Shown here one piece after another: positions 18,220-25,958 of a DNA stretch of 64,000 nucleotides. The stretch is from assembly GCA_021792365.1 (NCBI GenBank), contig JAJYUT010000005.1, positions 1-64,000 on the forward strand, read 5' to 3'. The notes beneath the pieces are model-generated. The model was not told where the DNA came from and ran no database searches. It saw only the letters and a program-made list of their open reading frames with translations. The stretch comes from Pseudomonadota bacterium. Lineage in GTDB: Bacteria > Pseudomonadota > Alphaproteobacteria > Dongiales > Dongiaceae. How positions within the stretch are numbered: position 1 is the first letter of the stretch; each line of letters starts with the position of its first letter. Position numbers and translations under genes: made by a program.

Positions 18220-18238
18220 TGTTGCGGGCGGCGCAACA
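18220..18238. promoter_or_regulatory. inverted repeat, candidate operator of dadA
   Basis: TGTTGCG (18220-18226) and CGCAACA (18232-18238) are perfect inverted arms with a five-base spacer. They lie 31 bases upstream of dadA and 55 bases upstream of the divergent secreted-protein gene. The size and spacing fit a helix-turn-helix dimer site. A transcribed hairpin is the alternative reading. Confidence 0.3.
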
Positions 18239-18292
18239 CTGCCATAATCCGGCCCGAGTCGATATCGGAATCACACTGATGCTGGAGCCGTC

Positions 18293-18790
18293 ATGCGCCA
18301 TCGTCCTGCCATCCGTTCGCTTGCGCCATCCGCTGTTCTCGCCGCGGTCATCCTGGCAGGAGGGGCCGCCTGGTCCCTTGCGCAGGCGCAATCCCAGGCC
18401 CCGGCGGGCCCCGCCATGACGCCGGAGGAGATTGCGGACTGTCTGTGCCAGAAGCAGGTGCTGGATCAGCAGCAATCGCAGGTCGACGTGCAGGGCGGCT
18501 TGCTGCAGGAGCGCCAGCAGGAGCTGAACAACCTCGATGCCCAGATCAAGGCGCAAGCGGCGCGCACGCCCTCCACCGACACCGTCGGGCAACAGGTGCT
18601 GCAGGATCTGATCGCCCAGCAGATCGCGTTGCGCAACCTGATCCAGCTCCAGATCCGTCCGGTCTATACCCAGCAGATCGGCCAGTTGCGCCAGACCATC
18701 GAGACCTACAATGCCCAGTGCACCGCGCGCCCGCGCTACGTGATCGACCTGGAGAAAGCGCAGGAGAACCTGGTCTGCCCGCAGCAGTGA
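18293..18790 (+). CDS. secreted coiled-coil protein of unknown function
   Basis: A 165-residue protein with a signal peptide ending near ...SLAQAQ (about residue 33). The mature chain is glutamine-rich and predicted helical (QKQVLDQQQSQVDVQGGLLQ; QELNNLDAQIKAQ), with four cysteines (DCLC, QCTAR, VCPQ) that could form disulfides in the periplasm. No known family is recognised. It is divergent from dadA, and its stop lies ten bases from the stop of the convergent ACT-domain gene. Confidence 0.65.
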   Translation: MRHRPAIRSLAPSAVLAAVILAGGAAWSLAQAQSQAPAGPAMTPEEIADCLCQKQVLDQQQSQVDVQGGLLQERQQELNNLDAQIKAQAARTPSTDTVGQQVLQDLIAQQIALRNLIQLQIRPVYTQQIGQLRQTIETYNAQCTARPRYVIDLEKAQENLVCPQQ

Positions 18791-18800
18791 AGCACGCCGG

Positions 18801-19328
18801 CTAGACTTGCTGCCACCGGCAGGAGAGGTTCATCTGGCCTGCGGTGTTGGCGATGGTGGCCATGCAGACGGCCTCCTTGCCGGGCGGCACCCAGATGGCC
18901 ATGCGCAGCATGAAGCGCGCCCGGCTCGCGCCCGGCGCGCTTTCCGAATTGAGCTCCACGACATTGGCCCCAATCCGGCGCAGCGCCTCGCTGAGGCGCG
19001 CGATCAGGCCGGGCGAATCGTCGCCCGCGATGTCGATCCGATGGGTGATGTGCGCCGTCTGGTCATGGGTCTCGCGAAAGGCGAAGGGGGCGACCGTCAG
19101 GTCCGCGCCCTTCATCACGGGCATGGTACGCAGCTCCTCGTCGACATCCGCGATACCGACCTCGCGCGGCAGCTTGGCCACGATGGTGAGCTTGGCGCCG
19201 GTGCCAAGCACCGCGAAGCTGGTGTCGCCGAGATTGATGCCCAGGTCATAGAGACGGCCGGTCACATCCGCGATCAAGCCGGGCCGGTCCTCGCACAGGA
19301 TGGAGATGAGCGCGGTGTTGCTCGCCAT
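18801..19328 (-). CDS. tandem ACT-domain protein, GcvR-like
   Basis: A 175-residue protein made of two ACT domains: ALISILCEDRPGLIADVTGRL (split family motif, residues 4-24) and THRIDIAGDDSPGLIARLSEAL (about 90-111). This arrangement matches GcvR, the glycine cleavage regulator that binds glycine and restrains GcvA, and related amino-acid sensing proteins. The start at 19328 has AAGGAG six bases upstream. It lies 16 bases after the FAD oxidoreductase gene and is probably co-transcribed, suggesting sensing of an amino acid such as glycine or sarcosine. No gcv genes are in the window. Confidence 0.82.
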   Translation of the reverse strand: MASNTALISILCEDRPGLIADVTGRLYDLGINLGDTSFAVLGTGAKLTIVAKLPREVGIADVDEELRTMPVMKGADLTVAPFAFRETHDQTAHITHRIDIAGDDSPGLIARLSEALRRIGANVVELNSESAPGASRARFMLRMAIWVPPGKEAVCMATIANTAGQMNLSCRWQQV

Positions 19329-19344
19329 GACTGTCTCCTTTCGC

Positions 19345-20523
19345 TCACACGACATTGGCCTCGCGGATCGCCTGGCCGTTCAGCACCCGATCATAGCCGA
19401 AACGCCTGAGATCGAGCGTACGATAGCCGCCGAACGTGACGAGCTCGCTCAGAGCGCGGCCGATTGCCGGCGATTGCTGCAGCCCGTGGCCCGAGAAGCC
19501 GTTCGCCATGAAGAAGTTCGGCACATGCGGCGCCGCGCCGATGATCACGTTCTGGTCGAGCGTATTGTAGTCGTAGTGCCCGGCCCAGGCGCGGATCAGC
19601 TTGATCGCCTCGAAGGCCGGCACCCGGTGGGCCAGGGTCGGCCAGATCATCTCCTCGAACAAGCTGTAGTCCAGCTCGAAATCCGTGCTGTCGGGATCGT
19701 TGCCTTCGTCGGGCGACACGCCGCAGATAAAGTTGGCGCCCTCCGGCCGCACCCAGACGCCGGTCGGGTCGATGGTCAGCGGCACGCCCGTCAGCTCCTC
19801 GCGACAATCGAAGACATAGACCAGCCGCTTGCGGGGCCTGACTGGCAGATCAAGTCCGATCCACGCGGCGATGCGCCAGGCATCGACTCCGCCGCAATTG
19901 ATGACCGCGCCGCACTCGATCGTGTCGCCGGAGCGCAGCGCGACGGAGGTCACGCGGTTCTGCGCGACGCGGATGCCGGCCGCCTCGTCCTGGATGTAGG
20001 TGACGCCGAGGGCGCGCGCCTTGCGCCGGAAGGCCTGCAACAGGCTGTAGGGGTCGAGCCAACCCTCGTTGCGCGGGCCGAAGCTGCCGCCGGCGAGGTC
20101 CGTGCAGTTGAGCCACGGAAATTGCGATGACATCTCGCCGGGCGTGAGCAGCCGCGTCTCCGCGCCGAGTTGGTGCTGCAGGTGCTGGTTGCCGATCAAC
20201 GTGCGCAGGCCGCCGGCGGTCGCCAGGAACAGATATCCGCCCTCGTGGAACTGCAGATCCGGCGCCTCGCTCCCGACCGCCAGATGCTCCGCGGCGGACT
20301 TGATGAAGGACGCGCCAAAGGCCGAGATCAGCACGTTCTCCGGTGTCGAGAATTGCTGCCGGATCCCGCCGGCAGAGCGCGGCGTCGCGGCTTCAGCATA
20401 GGTCGGGTCCCGCTCGATCACGGCGATGCTGCCGCCGAACGCCTTTTCTGCCGCCAGGAAATAGGCGGCGGACGAGCCGACGACACCGCCGCCGACGATC
20501 ACCACGTCGAACTTTCTCGACAT
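19345..20523 (-). CDS. FAD-dependent oxidoreductase, sarcosine oxidase beta / DAO family
   Basis: A 392-residue DAO-family flavoprotein. VVIVGGGVVGSSAAYFLA (residues 7-24) is the FAD dinucleotide motif. SAGGIRQQF follows, as in sarcosine oxidase beta and FOXRED1-like proteins. The C-terminal FFMANGFSGHGLQQSPAIGRALSEL region (about 345-370) closes the FAD site. It should oxidise a secondary amine or N-methyl amino acid. It lacks the alpha, gamma and delta subunits of heterotetrameric sarcosine oxidase nearby. It leads a two-gene unit with the ACT protein. Confidence 0.85.
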   Translation of the reverse strand: MSRKFDVVIVGGGVVGSSAAYFLAAEKAFGGSIAVIERDPTYAEAATPRSAGGIRQQFSTPENVLISAFGASFIKSAAEHLAVGSEAPDLQFHEGGYLFLATAGGLRTLIGNQHLQHQLGAETRLLTPGEMSSQFPWLNCTDLAGGSFGPRNEGWLDPYSLLQAFRRKARALGVTYIQDEAAGIRVAQNRVTSVALRSGDTIECGAVINCGGVDAWRIAAWIGLDLPVRPRKRLVYVFDCREELTGVPLTIDPTGVWVRPEGANFICGVSPDEGNDPDSTDFELDYSLFEEMIWPTLAHRVPAFEAIKLIRAWAGHYDYNTLDQNVIIGAAPHVPNFFMANGFSGHGLQQSPAIGRALSELVTFGGYRTLDLRRFGYDRVLNGQAIREANVV

Positions 20524-20688
20524 TCTATAACTCAGCTTTAGCCAATTGGTTTCATTGGATTGTTGCGCTTCGGGTCATACCCGCGCCGCGCTCCTGGCAT
20601 GCCCGGTGCTGGCATCGGTTTCCTTTGACCCGCAACCAAATCTGATGGAGTGTATTGGGGATATGATGTCCGCAACATCGGGTCAAGC

Positions 20689-21189
20689 ATGAGCCGCGCT
20701 TTCGTCAAGGAAAACGACGAGCAGGGGAACGAGCTTCCGGAACGGCCGCAGAGCCCGTATCCGAACCATATCACGCCTGCCGGCCTTGAGGCGCTTCACC
20801 AGCAACTGGCGACGCTGGAGGAGGCGCATAAGCGCATGGCCGCGCCGGTTGGCAACGAGCTGATCGACCAGGACGCGAAGCACGCGCTGGAGCGCGATAT
20901 TCGCTATGTCCAGGATCGCATCGCGCGAGCCATCGTGATCGACCCGGCGGCGCAGCCGAAGGATCGCGTGGCGTTCGGCGCCACGGTCGAGACCGAGGAC
21001 GAGGAGGGCACTCGCCGGCGTTTCCAGATCGTCGGTGAGGATGAGGCGGACGCGGCGGTGGGCAAGCTCTCCTGGGTCTCGCCTCTGGCGCGCGCGCTGA
21101 CGGACGCAACGGTCGGCGACGCCGTGATCTGGAAGCGGCCCGCCGGCGATCTTGAACTCGATATCCTCTCGATCACCTATCCGGATTGA
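20689..21189 (+). CDS. GreA/GreB family transcription elongation factor
   Basis: A 166-residue GreA/GreB-type protein that would rescue backtracked RNA polymerase by stimulating transcript cleavage. It starts MSRAFVKENDE and the PNHITPAGLEALHQQL segment corresponds to the N-terminal coiled coil start. LERDIRYVQDRIARA is the second coiled-coil strand, and the C-terminal FKBP-like domain has VGEDEAD..GKLSWVSPLARAL. The acidic tip residues (IDQDAKHALERD) are less canonical than in GreA, so activity may differ. The ATG at 20689 was chosen over a longer frame because it matches family starts. Confidence 0.85.
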   Translation: MSRAFVKENDEQGNELPERPQSPYPNHITPAGLEALHQQLATLEEAHKRMAAPVGNELIDQDAKHALERDIRYVQDRIARAIVIDPAAQPKDRVAFGATVETEDEEGTRRRFQIVGEDEADAAVGKLSWVSPLARALTDATVGDAVIWKRPAGDLELDILSITYPD

Positions 21190-21270
21190 TGCGGCTGCGC
21201 GGCACCGCGCGCGGCAAGCGCGGGTGTGCGATCTTGCCTGCTGGCTGAATCGAAAAAGACAAAACACCCT

Positions 21271-21300
21271 ATTCCGTCCGATCCCCCGATCGGACGGAAT
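21271..21300. terminator. perfect 13-bp stem-loop between convergent genes, probable bidirectional terminator
   Basis: ATTCCGTCCGATC (21271-21283) pairs perfectly with GATCGGACGGAAT (21288-21300) around a CCCC loop. It lies 82 bases after the GreA/B-like stop and 70 bases beyond the cold-shock gene stop on the other strand. On the minus strand T-rich sequence (TTTTG, TTTTT) follows within ten to twenty bases, so it serves that gene best. Confidence 0.65.
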
Positions 21301-21369
21301 GAAAGCAATTCCCGCCGTGGCTTCCGTTCGTTGCTAGCGACCACGCTCCGGCCACCGGCCGGAACGACC

Positions 21370-21708
21370 CTAGCGCGGTTCGTATCCGCCGCGAGGGCCG
21401 CCGGGACCGCGACCGCCGCCGCCGCCGAACGGGCGGCGCTGGGGAGGACGGCGTGGTGTCGCGGTGCTGGTGTCGAGCGTGATCACGCGCGTCACCTGGA
21501 CACCCTTGCGGCCTTGGCCGACTTCGCAATGGATCGTCGCGCCTTCGGGTGCGTCCTGCAGGCCGGCATCCTTCAGCGCCGAGATGTGAAGGAAGACGTC
21601 AGGTGCGCCATCGGCGGGCGTAACGAAGCCAAAACCCTTTTCCGGATTGAACCACTTGATGCGGCCCCGCAATTCACCGGCGGAACCGCCTTGATTTTGA
21701 TCGGACAT
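21370..21708 (-). CDS. cold-shock domain protein with glycine/arginine-rich tail
   Basis: A 112-residue CspA-family single-stranded nucleic acid binding protein. The cold-shock domain spans about residues 10-75 with RNP1-like KGFGFV and RNP2-like VFLHIS. The tail (RRPPQRRPFGGGGGRGPGGPRGG) is an RGG-type extension that in other proteins adds RNA affinity. The ATG at 21708 follows an in-frame TTG two codons earlier. The region upstream (to about 21870) is gene-free and long enough for the structured leader seen in many csp genes, but I see no clear motif in it. Confidence 0.93.
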   Translation of the reverse strand: MSDQNQGGSAGELRGRIKWFNPEKGFGFVTPADGAPDVFLHISALKDAGLQDAPEGATIHCEVGQGRKGVQVTRVITLDTSTATPRRPPQRRPFGGGGGRGPGGPRGGYEPR

Positions 21709-21871
21709 GTCCAACTCTCAGTCGAAGACCCCACGCGAGCGCTCCAACACCCCGGCCCACCGCAGGCGATCGGCCCAGCTGCAACGCCGCGTTTAGCATG
21801 GGGCCGATTTGCGACAAAATGCAAGCCCGATCAGGAGGGGTGAAACGAGAACTAGGTGTAAAATTCGCGGC

Positions 21872-22006
21872 TTAGCCGCCCATCTTCATGCGCTGCATCC
21901 GTGCGTTTTGCTTAGCCTCGACAAAGAGATAGGTCCCGCCAACGAGCGCCGGCGAATGCGTGTCAAATCCCACCGCTTGGCGGCGGGCGGCGGTTCTGGC
22001 AAGCAT
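21872..22006 (-). CDS. possible small protein (44 residues)
   Basis: An intact 45-codon frame in an otherwise gene-free 366-base gap. It begins with a basic stretch MLARTAARRQ, followed by ALVGGTYLFVEA and the polar, methionine-rich end KQNARMQRMKMGG. The composition looks protein-like rather than random, with about 70 percent G or C at third positions by eye. The ribosome-binding site is weak (AGG), and a TTG 27 bases further upstream would also work. I recognise no family. The rest of this gap (21709-21871 and 22007-22074) shows no other supported feature. Confidence 0.35.
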   Translation of the reverse strand: MLARTAARRQAVGFDTHSPALVGGTYLFVEAKQNARMQRMKMGG

Positions 22007-22074
22007 GGCTGCGCCTGGCCCGGGCCAGATCAACCAGGCGGCGTGCCCGCCGCGGGAGCCGCAGGCGACCCATC

Positions 22075-22920
22075 GTGAGGGGGAAAGGCATCTTGGGATT
22101 TGTGCTGAGCGTCATCATCGCCGCCGGACTCATCTATCTGGCGGCCCTGGGCTTCCTGTGGGCGACACAGCGCAGCCATATATACCGCCCCGGCATCGGT
22201 CCGCTGGACCTCATCAATTCCACCGTCGCATCCTTCATGCGCGAGGAGACGATCCGCACCTCCGATGGCCTGATCCTGACCGCGTGGTACGCGCCGGCGA
22301 AAGAGGGCCAGCGCACCATCGTCTACATCCATGGCAATGCCGGCACGCTGGGTGACAGGCATGGACGCGTGCTGCCGTACCTTGAGCGTGGGTTCGGCTT
22401 GCTGTTGGTCGGCTATCGCGGCTATGGCGGCAATCCGGGCGAACCGACGGAGGATGGGCTCTACGAGGACGGTCGCGCGCACCTGAACTGGCTGGCGCTC
22501 CAGGGCGTCAAGAACGACGATGTCGTGCTCTATGGCGAATCCCTGGGCGCCGCGATCGCGACGCAGATGGCGATCGAGCGAAAGGTCGGCGCCCTGGTGC
22601 TGGAAGCGCCGTTCGCCTCGATCCCGCTGTCGGCGCGCGACCGCTTTCCGTTGTTCGCGTTCGACATCCTCATCAAGGACAAGTTCGCCAACATCGACAA
22701 GATCGACCGGATCAACACGCCGCTGTTCATCATCCATGGCGCACGGGACAGGGTGACGCCGCAGCGTTTCGGCCGCATGCTGTTTGACCGCGCGCGCGAG
22801 CCCAAATCGGCGCTGTGGCCGACGGAGGCGGGACACAACGACCTGGCTCAGTTCGGCATGATCGAGGCGGTGTTGCGCTTCCTCGATGCGCTGCCGCCGT
22901 CAGCCTCAAAAGGCGGCTGA
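22075..22920 (+). CDS. membrane-anchored alpha/beta hydrolase (BEM46/ABHD13-like)
   Basis: A serine hydrolase of about 280 residues. It has one N-terminal transmembrane helix (VLSVIIAAGLIYLAALGFL), then an alpha/beta hydrolase fold with the oxyanion motif YIHGNAG, nucleophile serine in YGESLGAA, aspartate in IHGARDRVTP and histidine in AGHND. The layout matches BEM46/ABHD13-type proteins, whose substrates are mostly unknown. The GTG at 22075 is the first start; a TTG at 22093 lies just after GGGGGAAAGG and may be the true one. The last 15 bases overlap the convergent IscU-like gene. Confidence 0.87.
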   Translation: MRGKGILGFVLSVIIAAGLIYLAALGFLWATQRSHIYRPGIGPLDLINSTVASFMREETIRTSDGLILTAWYAPAKEGQRTIVYIHGNAGTLGDRHGRVLPYLERGFGLLLVGYRGYGGNPGEPTEDGLYEDGRAHLNWLALQGVKNDDVVLYGESLGAAIATQMAIERKVGALVLEAPFASIPLSARDRFPLFAFDILIKDKFANIDKIDRINTPLFIIHGARDRVTPQRFGRMLFDRAREPKSALWPTEAGHNDLAQFGMIEAVLRFLDALPPSASKGG

Positions 22921-23325
22921 GGCCGCGCGCTTCAGGGCTTCGAAGGGCAGCAGCACGCAATCGCGCCGGCTCTTCGCATTGTGCACCGGCCGGAAGACTT
23001 CCAGGCATTGCCAGCGCGGCTCCAAGTCGCCGCCTTCCGCCATCAGCTTGCGTGCGGCCTGGCTGATCGCCGCGAGCTCATCCGCGCCGGCGCCGCGGCA
23101 GAACTCGGCGATCGTGGCCGCGGCCGCTTCGCACAGCAGGCAGCCGCGGACGTGGTGCGCTATGGCCTCGATCTGCCCGTCCTTGACCGCGAGATCGAGC
23201 GTCACGCGATCGCCGCAGAGCGGGTTGTCCACGGTTGCGCTGCTCGTCGCACCGGGCAGGCGGCCCTTGCCGAAGGCATTGCGGGCCCGTTCGACCAGGG
23301 CGGCGTGGTAGAGGGCTTCACTCAC
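22906..23325 (-). CDS. iron-sulfur cluster scaffold protein, IscU/NifU N-terminal-like
   Basis: A 139-residue protein with the IscU fold pattern. Cysteine and aspartate ligands appear in NPLCGDRV (about 34-41), the second cysteine region in GCLLCEAAAATIAEF (about 61-75) and the third in RRDCVLLPFEAL near the end. Such scaffolds assemble [2Fe-2S] clusters. It overlaps the MocA-fusion gene by eight bases and so ends the maturation operon for the molybdenum hydroxylase, rather than sitting in an isc or suf cluster. I infer a dedicated role in cluster delivery to the CoxS-type subunit; a general SUF role is the alternative. Confidence 0.85.
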   Translation of the reverse strand: MSEALYHAALVERARNAFGKGRLPGATSSATVDNPLCGDRVTLDLAVKDGQIEAIAHHVRGCLLCEAAAATIAEFCRGAGADELAAISQAARKLMAEGGDLEPRWQCLEVFRPVHNAKSRRDCVLLPFEALKRAASAAF

Positions 23326-24940
23326 CGGACTGATCCTGCTTCAGGCCGCGATAGGCCTCCGGCGTATCGATGTCGAGGAAGATGGCGGCATTCTCCGCCT
23401 CGATCTCCGTCACCAGTTCGGCATGCTCGCCGATCAGATGCCGCGCGCCGACATCGCCGTGGAGCTCCATCATCTCGGCAAAAAAGCGGCGGTCCCAGAG
23501 CACGGGATTGCCGCGCTTGCCCTGGAACGCGGGCACGATGATGGCGCGTCCTTCGGTCGGATTGAAGGCGGCTATCATGCGGCGGAGCAGCGCGGTGCCC
23601 ACACGCGGCATGTCGCCCAGCAGGATCAGCGCGGCGTCGGCATCGGCGGTGAGCGCCTTCAAGCCGCAGCGCAGGGACGCGCTCATGCCGTCCGCGTAGT
23701 CGGGGCAGGGAACGACGCGCACGTCCTGGCCGGCGAGGGCGGCGCGCACATCCGTCTCCTGGTGGCCCGCGACCACCACGATCTCGGCGAGGTCCGCAGC
23801 CAGAGCGTGCTCCACGACACGCGCGATGATCGGCTTGCCGTTGTCGTCCATCAGCAGCTTGTTGGCGCCCATGCGGCTGGAGCGGCCGGCCGCCATGACC
23901 AGGCCCGCGACGCGCGGCCGCCGCGCTTCCGGGCGCGGGCGGGACTCGCGCGGCTGCGGCCGGGCCGAGATCTCGTTGAGCAGGCCGCCGGCACCCATGC
24001 GCCGCAAGTCGCGGGCCGTTACCGGAATATCCGCCATCAGGCGCTGCAGCACCCAGTCGAAGCCGTTGAGCTTCGGCGTGCGTGCACATCCGGGCAGGCC
24101 GATGACCGGCCTGCCGCCGATCTCGCCCAGCAGGATGAGGTTGCCCGGGTCCACCGGCATGCCGAATTGCAGCACTTTGCCGCCGCTTCGCTCGATCGCG
24201 CTGGGGATGACATCGCGCCGGTCGATGATCGCGGACCCGCCCATCACCAGCACGATATCGGCGCCATCGGTCAACGCATCCTTCACGACGGCGCCCAGCG
24301 CGCCCGGCTCATGCGGCGCGCGCAGGTCGACGGCGTCGGCGGCGCCCATCGCCGCAAGCCGGCGATTGGTGACTGCGACTGTCTTGTCGAGCAGGCTCGG
24401 TTTCATCGCTGCCAGCTCGGTCTGGATCAGCGCGACCTTGCGCGGCCGGAAGGGATGGAAGGAAAGGACCGGCCGCTGTCGCGCGACGGCAAGGCAGGCA
24501 TCCAATTGTGCACGCTTCACCGCGAAGGGGATGATCTTGACCGTCGCCGCCATCTGGTCCGGCTCCATTGCGGCGTAATCCGCCAGGGTCGCCAGCGTAA
24601 CGGCCTCGTCCACCTCGTTGATCGCATCGACCTGCGCCGCATCGACGCGCAGTATGCCGTGCGCCCGTGCATAGACATTCACGCGGCCTGTGAACGGCGC
24701 CTCCACGCGCACTCCCTCCGCGGCGAGCAGCGTACCGAGCGCGGCGGCGGCGGCATCCTCGCCCACATCGTCGGGCTCGAGCCGCGCAACCGCAATGGCG
24801 CGGTGTCCCGCTTTCTTCAGGGCCTCAATGTCGGCGGCGCTGAGCACACGGCCCTTCTTGAACGTGACCGCGCCATTGCGCAAAGCGTGCGCCAGGATGG
24901 CGCCCGCGCAGTCCTCGACCGGAAGATCCGCGAAGATCAT
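23318..24940 (-). CDS. fusion of molybdopterin-binding (MoeA/MogA-type) domain and MocA-like nucleotidyltransferase
   Basis: A 540-residue two-domain protein. Residues about 1-330 form a molybdopterin-binding domain (DIVLVMGGSAIIDRRD, GRPVIGLPGCARTPKLNGFDWVL). Residues about 345-535 are an NTP-transferase domain with VMAAGRSSRMGANKLL, CPDYADGMSASL and LLGDMPRVG. The AAG (not AGG) P-loop and the NPDY-like block favour MocA, which makes molybdopterin cytosine dinucleotide, over MobA. CO-dehydrogenase-type enzymes use that cytosine cofactor, which fits the cox genes in this window. It overlaps both neighbours by short stop/start overlaps. The cofactor preference is an inference. Confidence 0.88.
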   Translation of the reverse strand: MIFADLPVEDCAGAILAHALRNGAVTFKKGRVLSAADIEALKKAGHRAIAVARLEPDDVGEDAAAAALGTLLAAEGVRVEAPFTGRVNVYARAHGILRVDAAQVDAINEVDEAVTLATLADYAAMEPDQMAATVKIIPFAVKRAQLDACLAVARQRPVLSFHPFRPRKVALIQTELAAMKPSLLDKTVAVTNRRLAAMGAADAVDLRAPHEPGALGAVVKDALTDGADIVLVMGGSAIIDRRDVIPSAIERSGGKVLQFGMPVDPGNLILLGEIGGRPVIGLPGCARTPKLNGFDWVLQRLMADIPVTARDLRRMGAGGLLNEISARPQPRESRPRPEARRPRVAGLVMAAGRSSRMGANKLLMDDNGKPIIARVVEHALAADLAEIVVVAGHQETDVRAALAGQDVRVVPCPDYADGMSASLRCGLKALTADADAALILLGDMPRVGTALLRRMIAAFNPTEGRAIIVPAFQGKRGNPVLWDRRFFAEMMELHGDVGARHLIGEHAELVTEIEAENAAIFLDIDTPEAYRGLKQDQSGE

Positions 24941-25638
24941 CGCGTGGGCTGGCCGTGACGCGCAGACGTCAATTGCGCCAGAACGGAAATGGCAATCTCC
25001 GCCGGCGATTTCGCGCCAATGGCGAGGCCTGCCGGCCCATGGATGCGCGCAAGCGCAGCCTGATCGAAGCCAGCCTCGGCCAGGCGCTGCAGCCGCGCCG
25101 CATGGGTCTTCTTGCTGCCGAGGGCGCCGATATAGAACACCGGCGACCGCAGGGCGCGGTCCAGCGCGGGATCGTCGATCTTGGGATCGTGGGTCAGCGT
25201 GACCACGGCACTGCGCGCGTCGAGCCGGACCGCGTCCAGCGCCTCGTCCGGCCAATCGTGCCGCAGCGTGACGCCGGGGAAGCGCTCCGCCGTCGCGAAG
25301 GCGCGGCGGGGATCCACCACGATCACCTCGTAGCCGGCAAGCGCCGCCATCGGCGCCAGGGCCTGCGTGATATGGACGGCGCCGACCACGATGAGGCGCG
25401 GGTCCGGCACGCGCGCCTGCACGAGCAGGCGGCGGCCCTCGATCTCGATCTCCCCGGAGCGGTTGGCGGCCAGCGCTTCCGCGACCGCGTCGCGCTGAGC
25501 GGGCGAGAGGGAGAGCGATTGCGCCTCGTTGCCGGCCTCGAACAAGGCCTGCTCATGGCTGCCGAGATCGGTGACGAGCGCGATCGGCCGCCGCTCGGTT
25601 CTTGCCGTCACCAGGCGCGAAAGGTCGCTGGCCTTCAT
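24937..25638 (-). CDS. XdhC family protein, C-terminal Rossmann-type half
   Basis: A 233-residue protein. After about 95 residues it has LIVVGAVHITQALAPMAALAGYEVIVVDPR, a Rossmann fold of the XdhC C-terminal domain, then VVTLTHDPKIDDPAL and FYIGALGSKKTHAARL, both family blocks. XdhC proteins bind molybdenum cofactor, promote its sulfuration and insert it into xanthine-dehydrogenase-family enzymes. Here the usual N-terminal XdhC/CoxI domain is on a separate upstream gene overlapping by four bases, so the pair probably works as one heteromer. A partial first domain may remain in residues 1-90. Confidence 0.9.
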   Translation of the reverse strand: MKASDLSRLVTARTERRPIALVTDLGSHEQALFEAGNEAQSLSLSPAQRDAVAEALAANRSGEIEIEGRRLLVQARVPDPRLIVVGAVHITQALAPMAALAGYEVIVVDPRRAFATAERFPGVTLRHDWPDEALDAVRLDARSAVVTLTHDPKIDDPALDRALRSPVFYIGALGSKKTHAARLQRLAEAGFDQAALARIHGPAGLAIGAKSPAEIAISVLAQLTSARHGQPTR

Positions 25639-25958
25639 TCCAGCCGCTCGACATAGACCTGGAGCTTGCCGCCGCAGGCCAGGCCGACTTCCCAGGCCTG
25701 CTCGTTGGTGACGCCGAAATCCAGCAGGCGTGGCTTGCCGTCGGCGATCGCCTCCAGCGCCTCCCGCACCACGGCGCCTTCGATGCAGCCGCCGGAAACC
25801 GAGCCCACCATTGCCCCGCTGCCATCGACCACCAGCTGGCTGCCGGCCGGGCGGGGCGAGGAGCCCCAGGTGCTGGTGACCGTTGCGATCGCCACGTCGC
25901 GGCCGGCCTCTTTCCAGCTCAGCGCCGTCTGTAGAACATCTTCTTCCTGGTGCATCAT
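25635..25958 (-). CDS. XdhC/CoxI family protein, N-terminal domain only
   Basis: A 107-residue protein equal to the XdhC/CoxI N-terminal domain. It shows VLQTALSWKEAGRDVAIATVTSTWGSSPRPAGS with the SSPRPAG block, VSGGCIEG and GLACGGKLQV, whose cysteines are the conserved pair in this family. It starts with an ATGA overlap on the CoxE-like gene and ends with an ATGA overlap on the Rossmann-domain XdhC. It should take part in cofactor sulfuration or insertion for the molybdenum hydroxylase. Two adjacent ATG codons make the start ambiguous by one residue. Confidence 0.9.
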   Translation of the reverse strand: MMHQEEDVLQTALSWKEAGRDVAIATVTSTWGSSPRPAGSQLVVDGSGAMVGSVSGGCIEGAVVREALEAIADGKPRLLDFGVTNEQAWEVGLACGGKLQVYVERLE

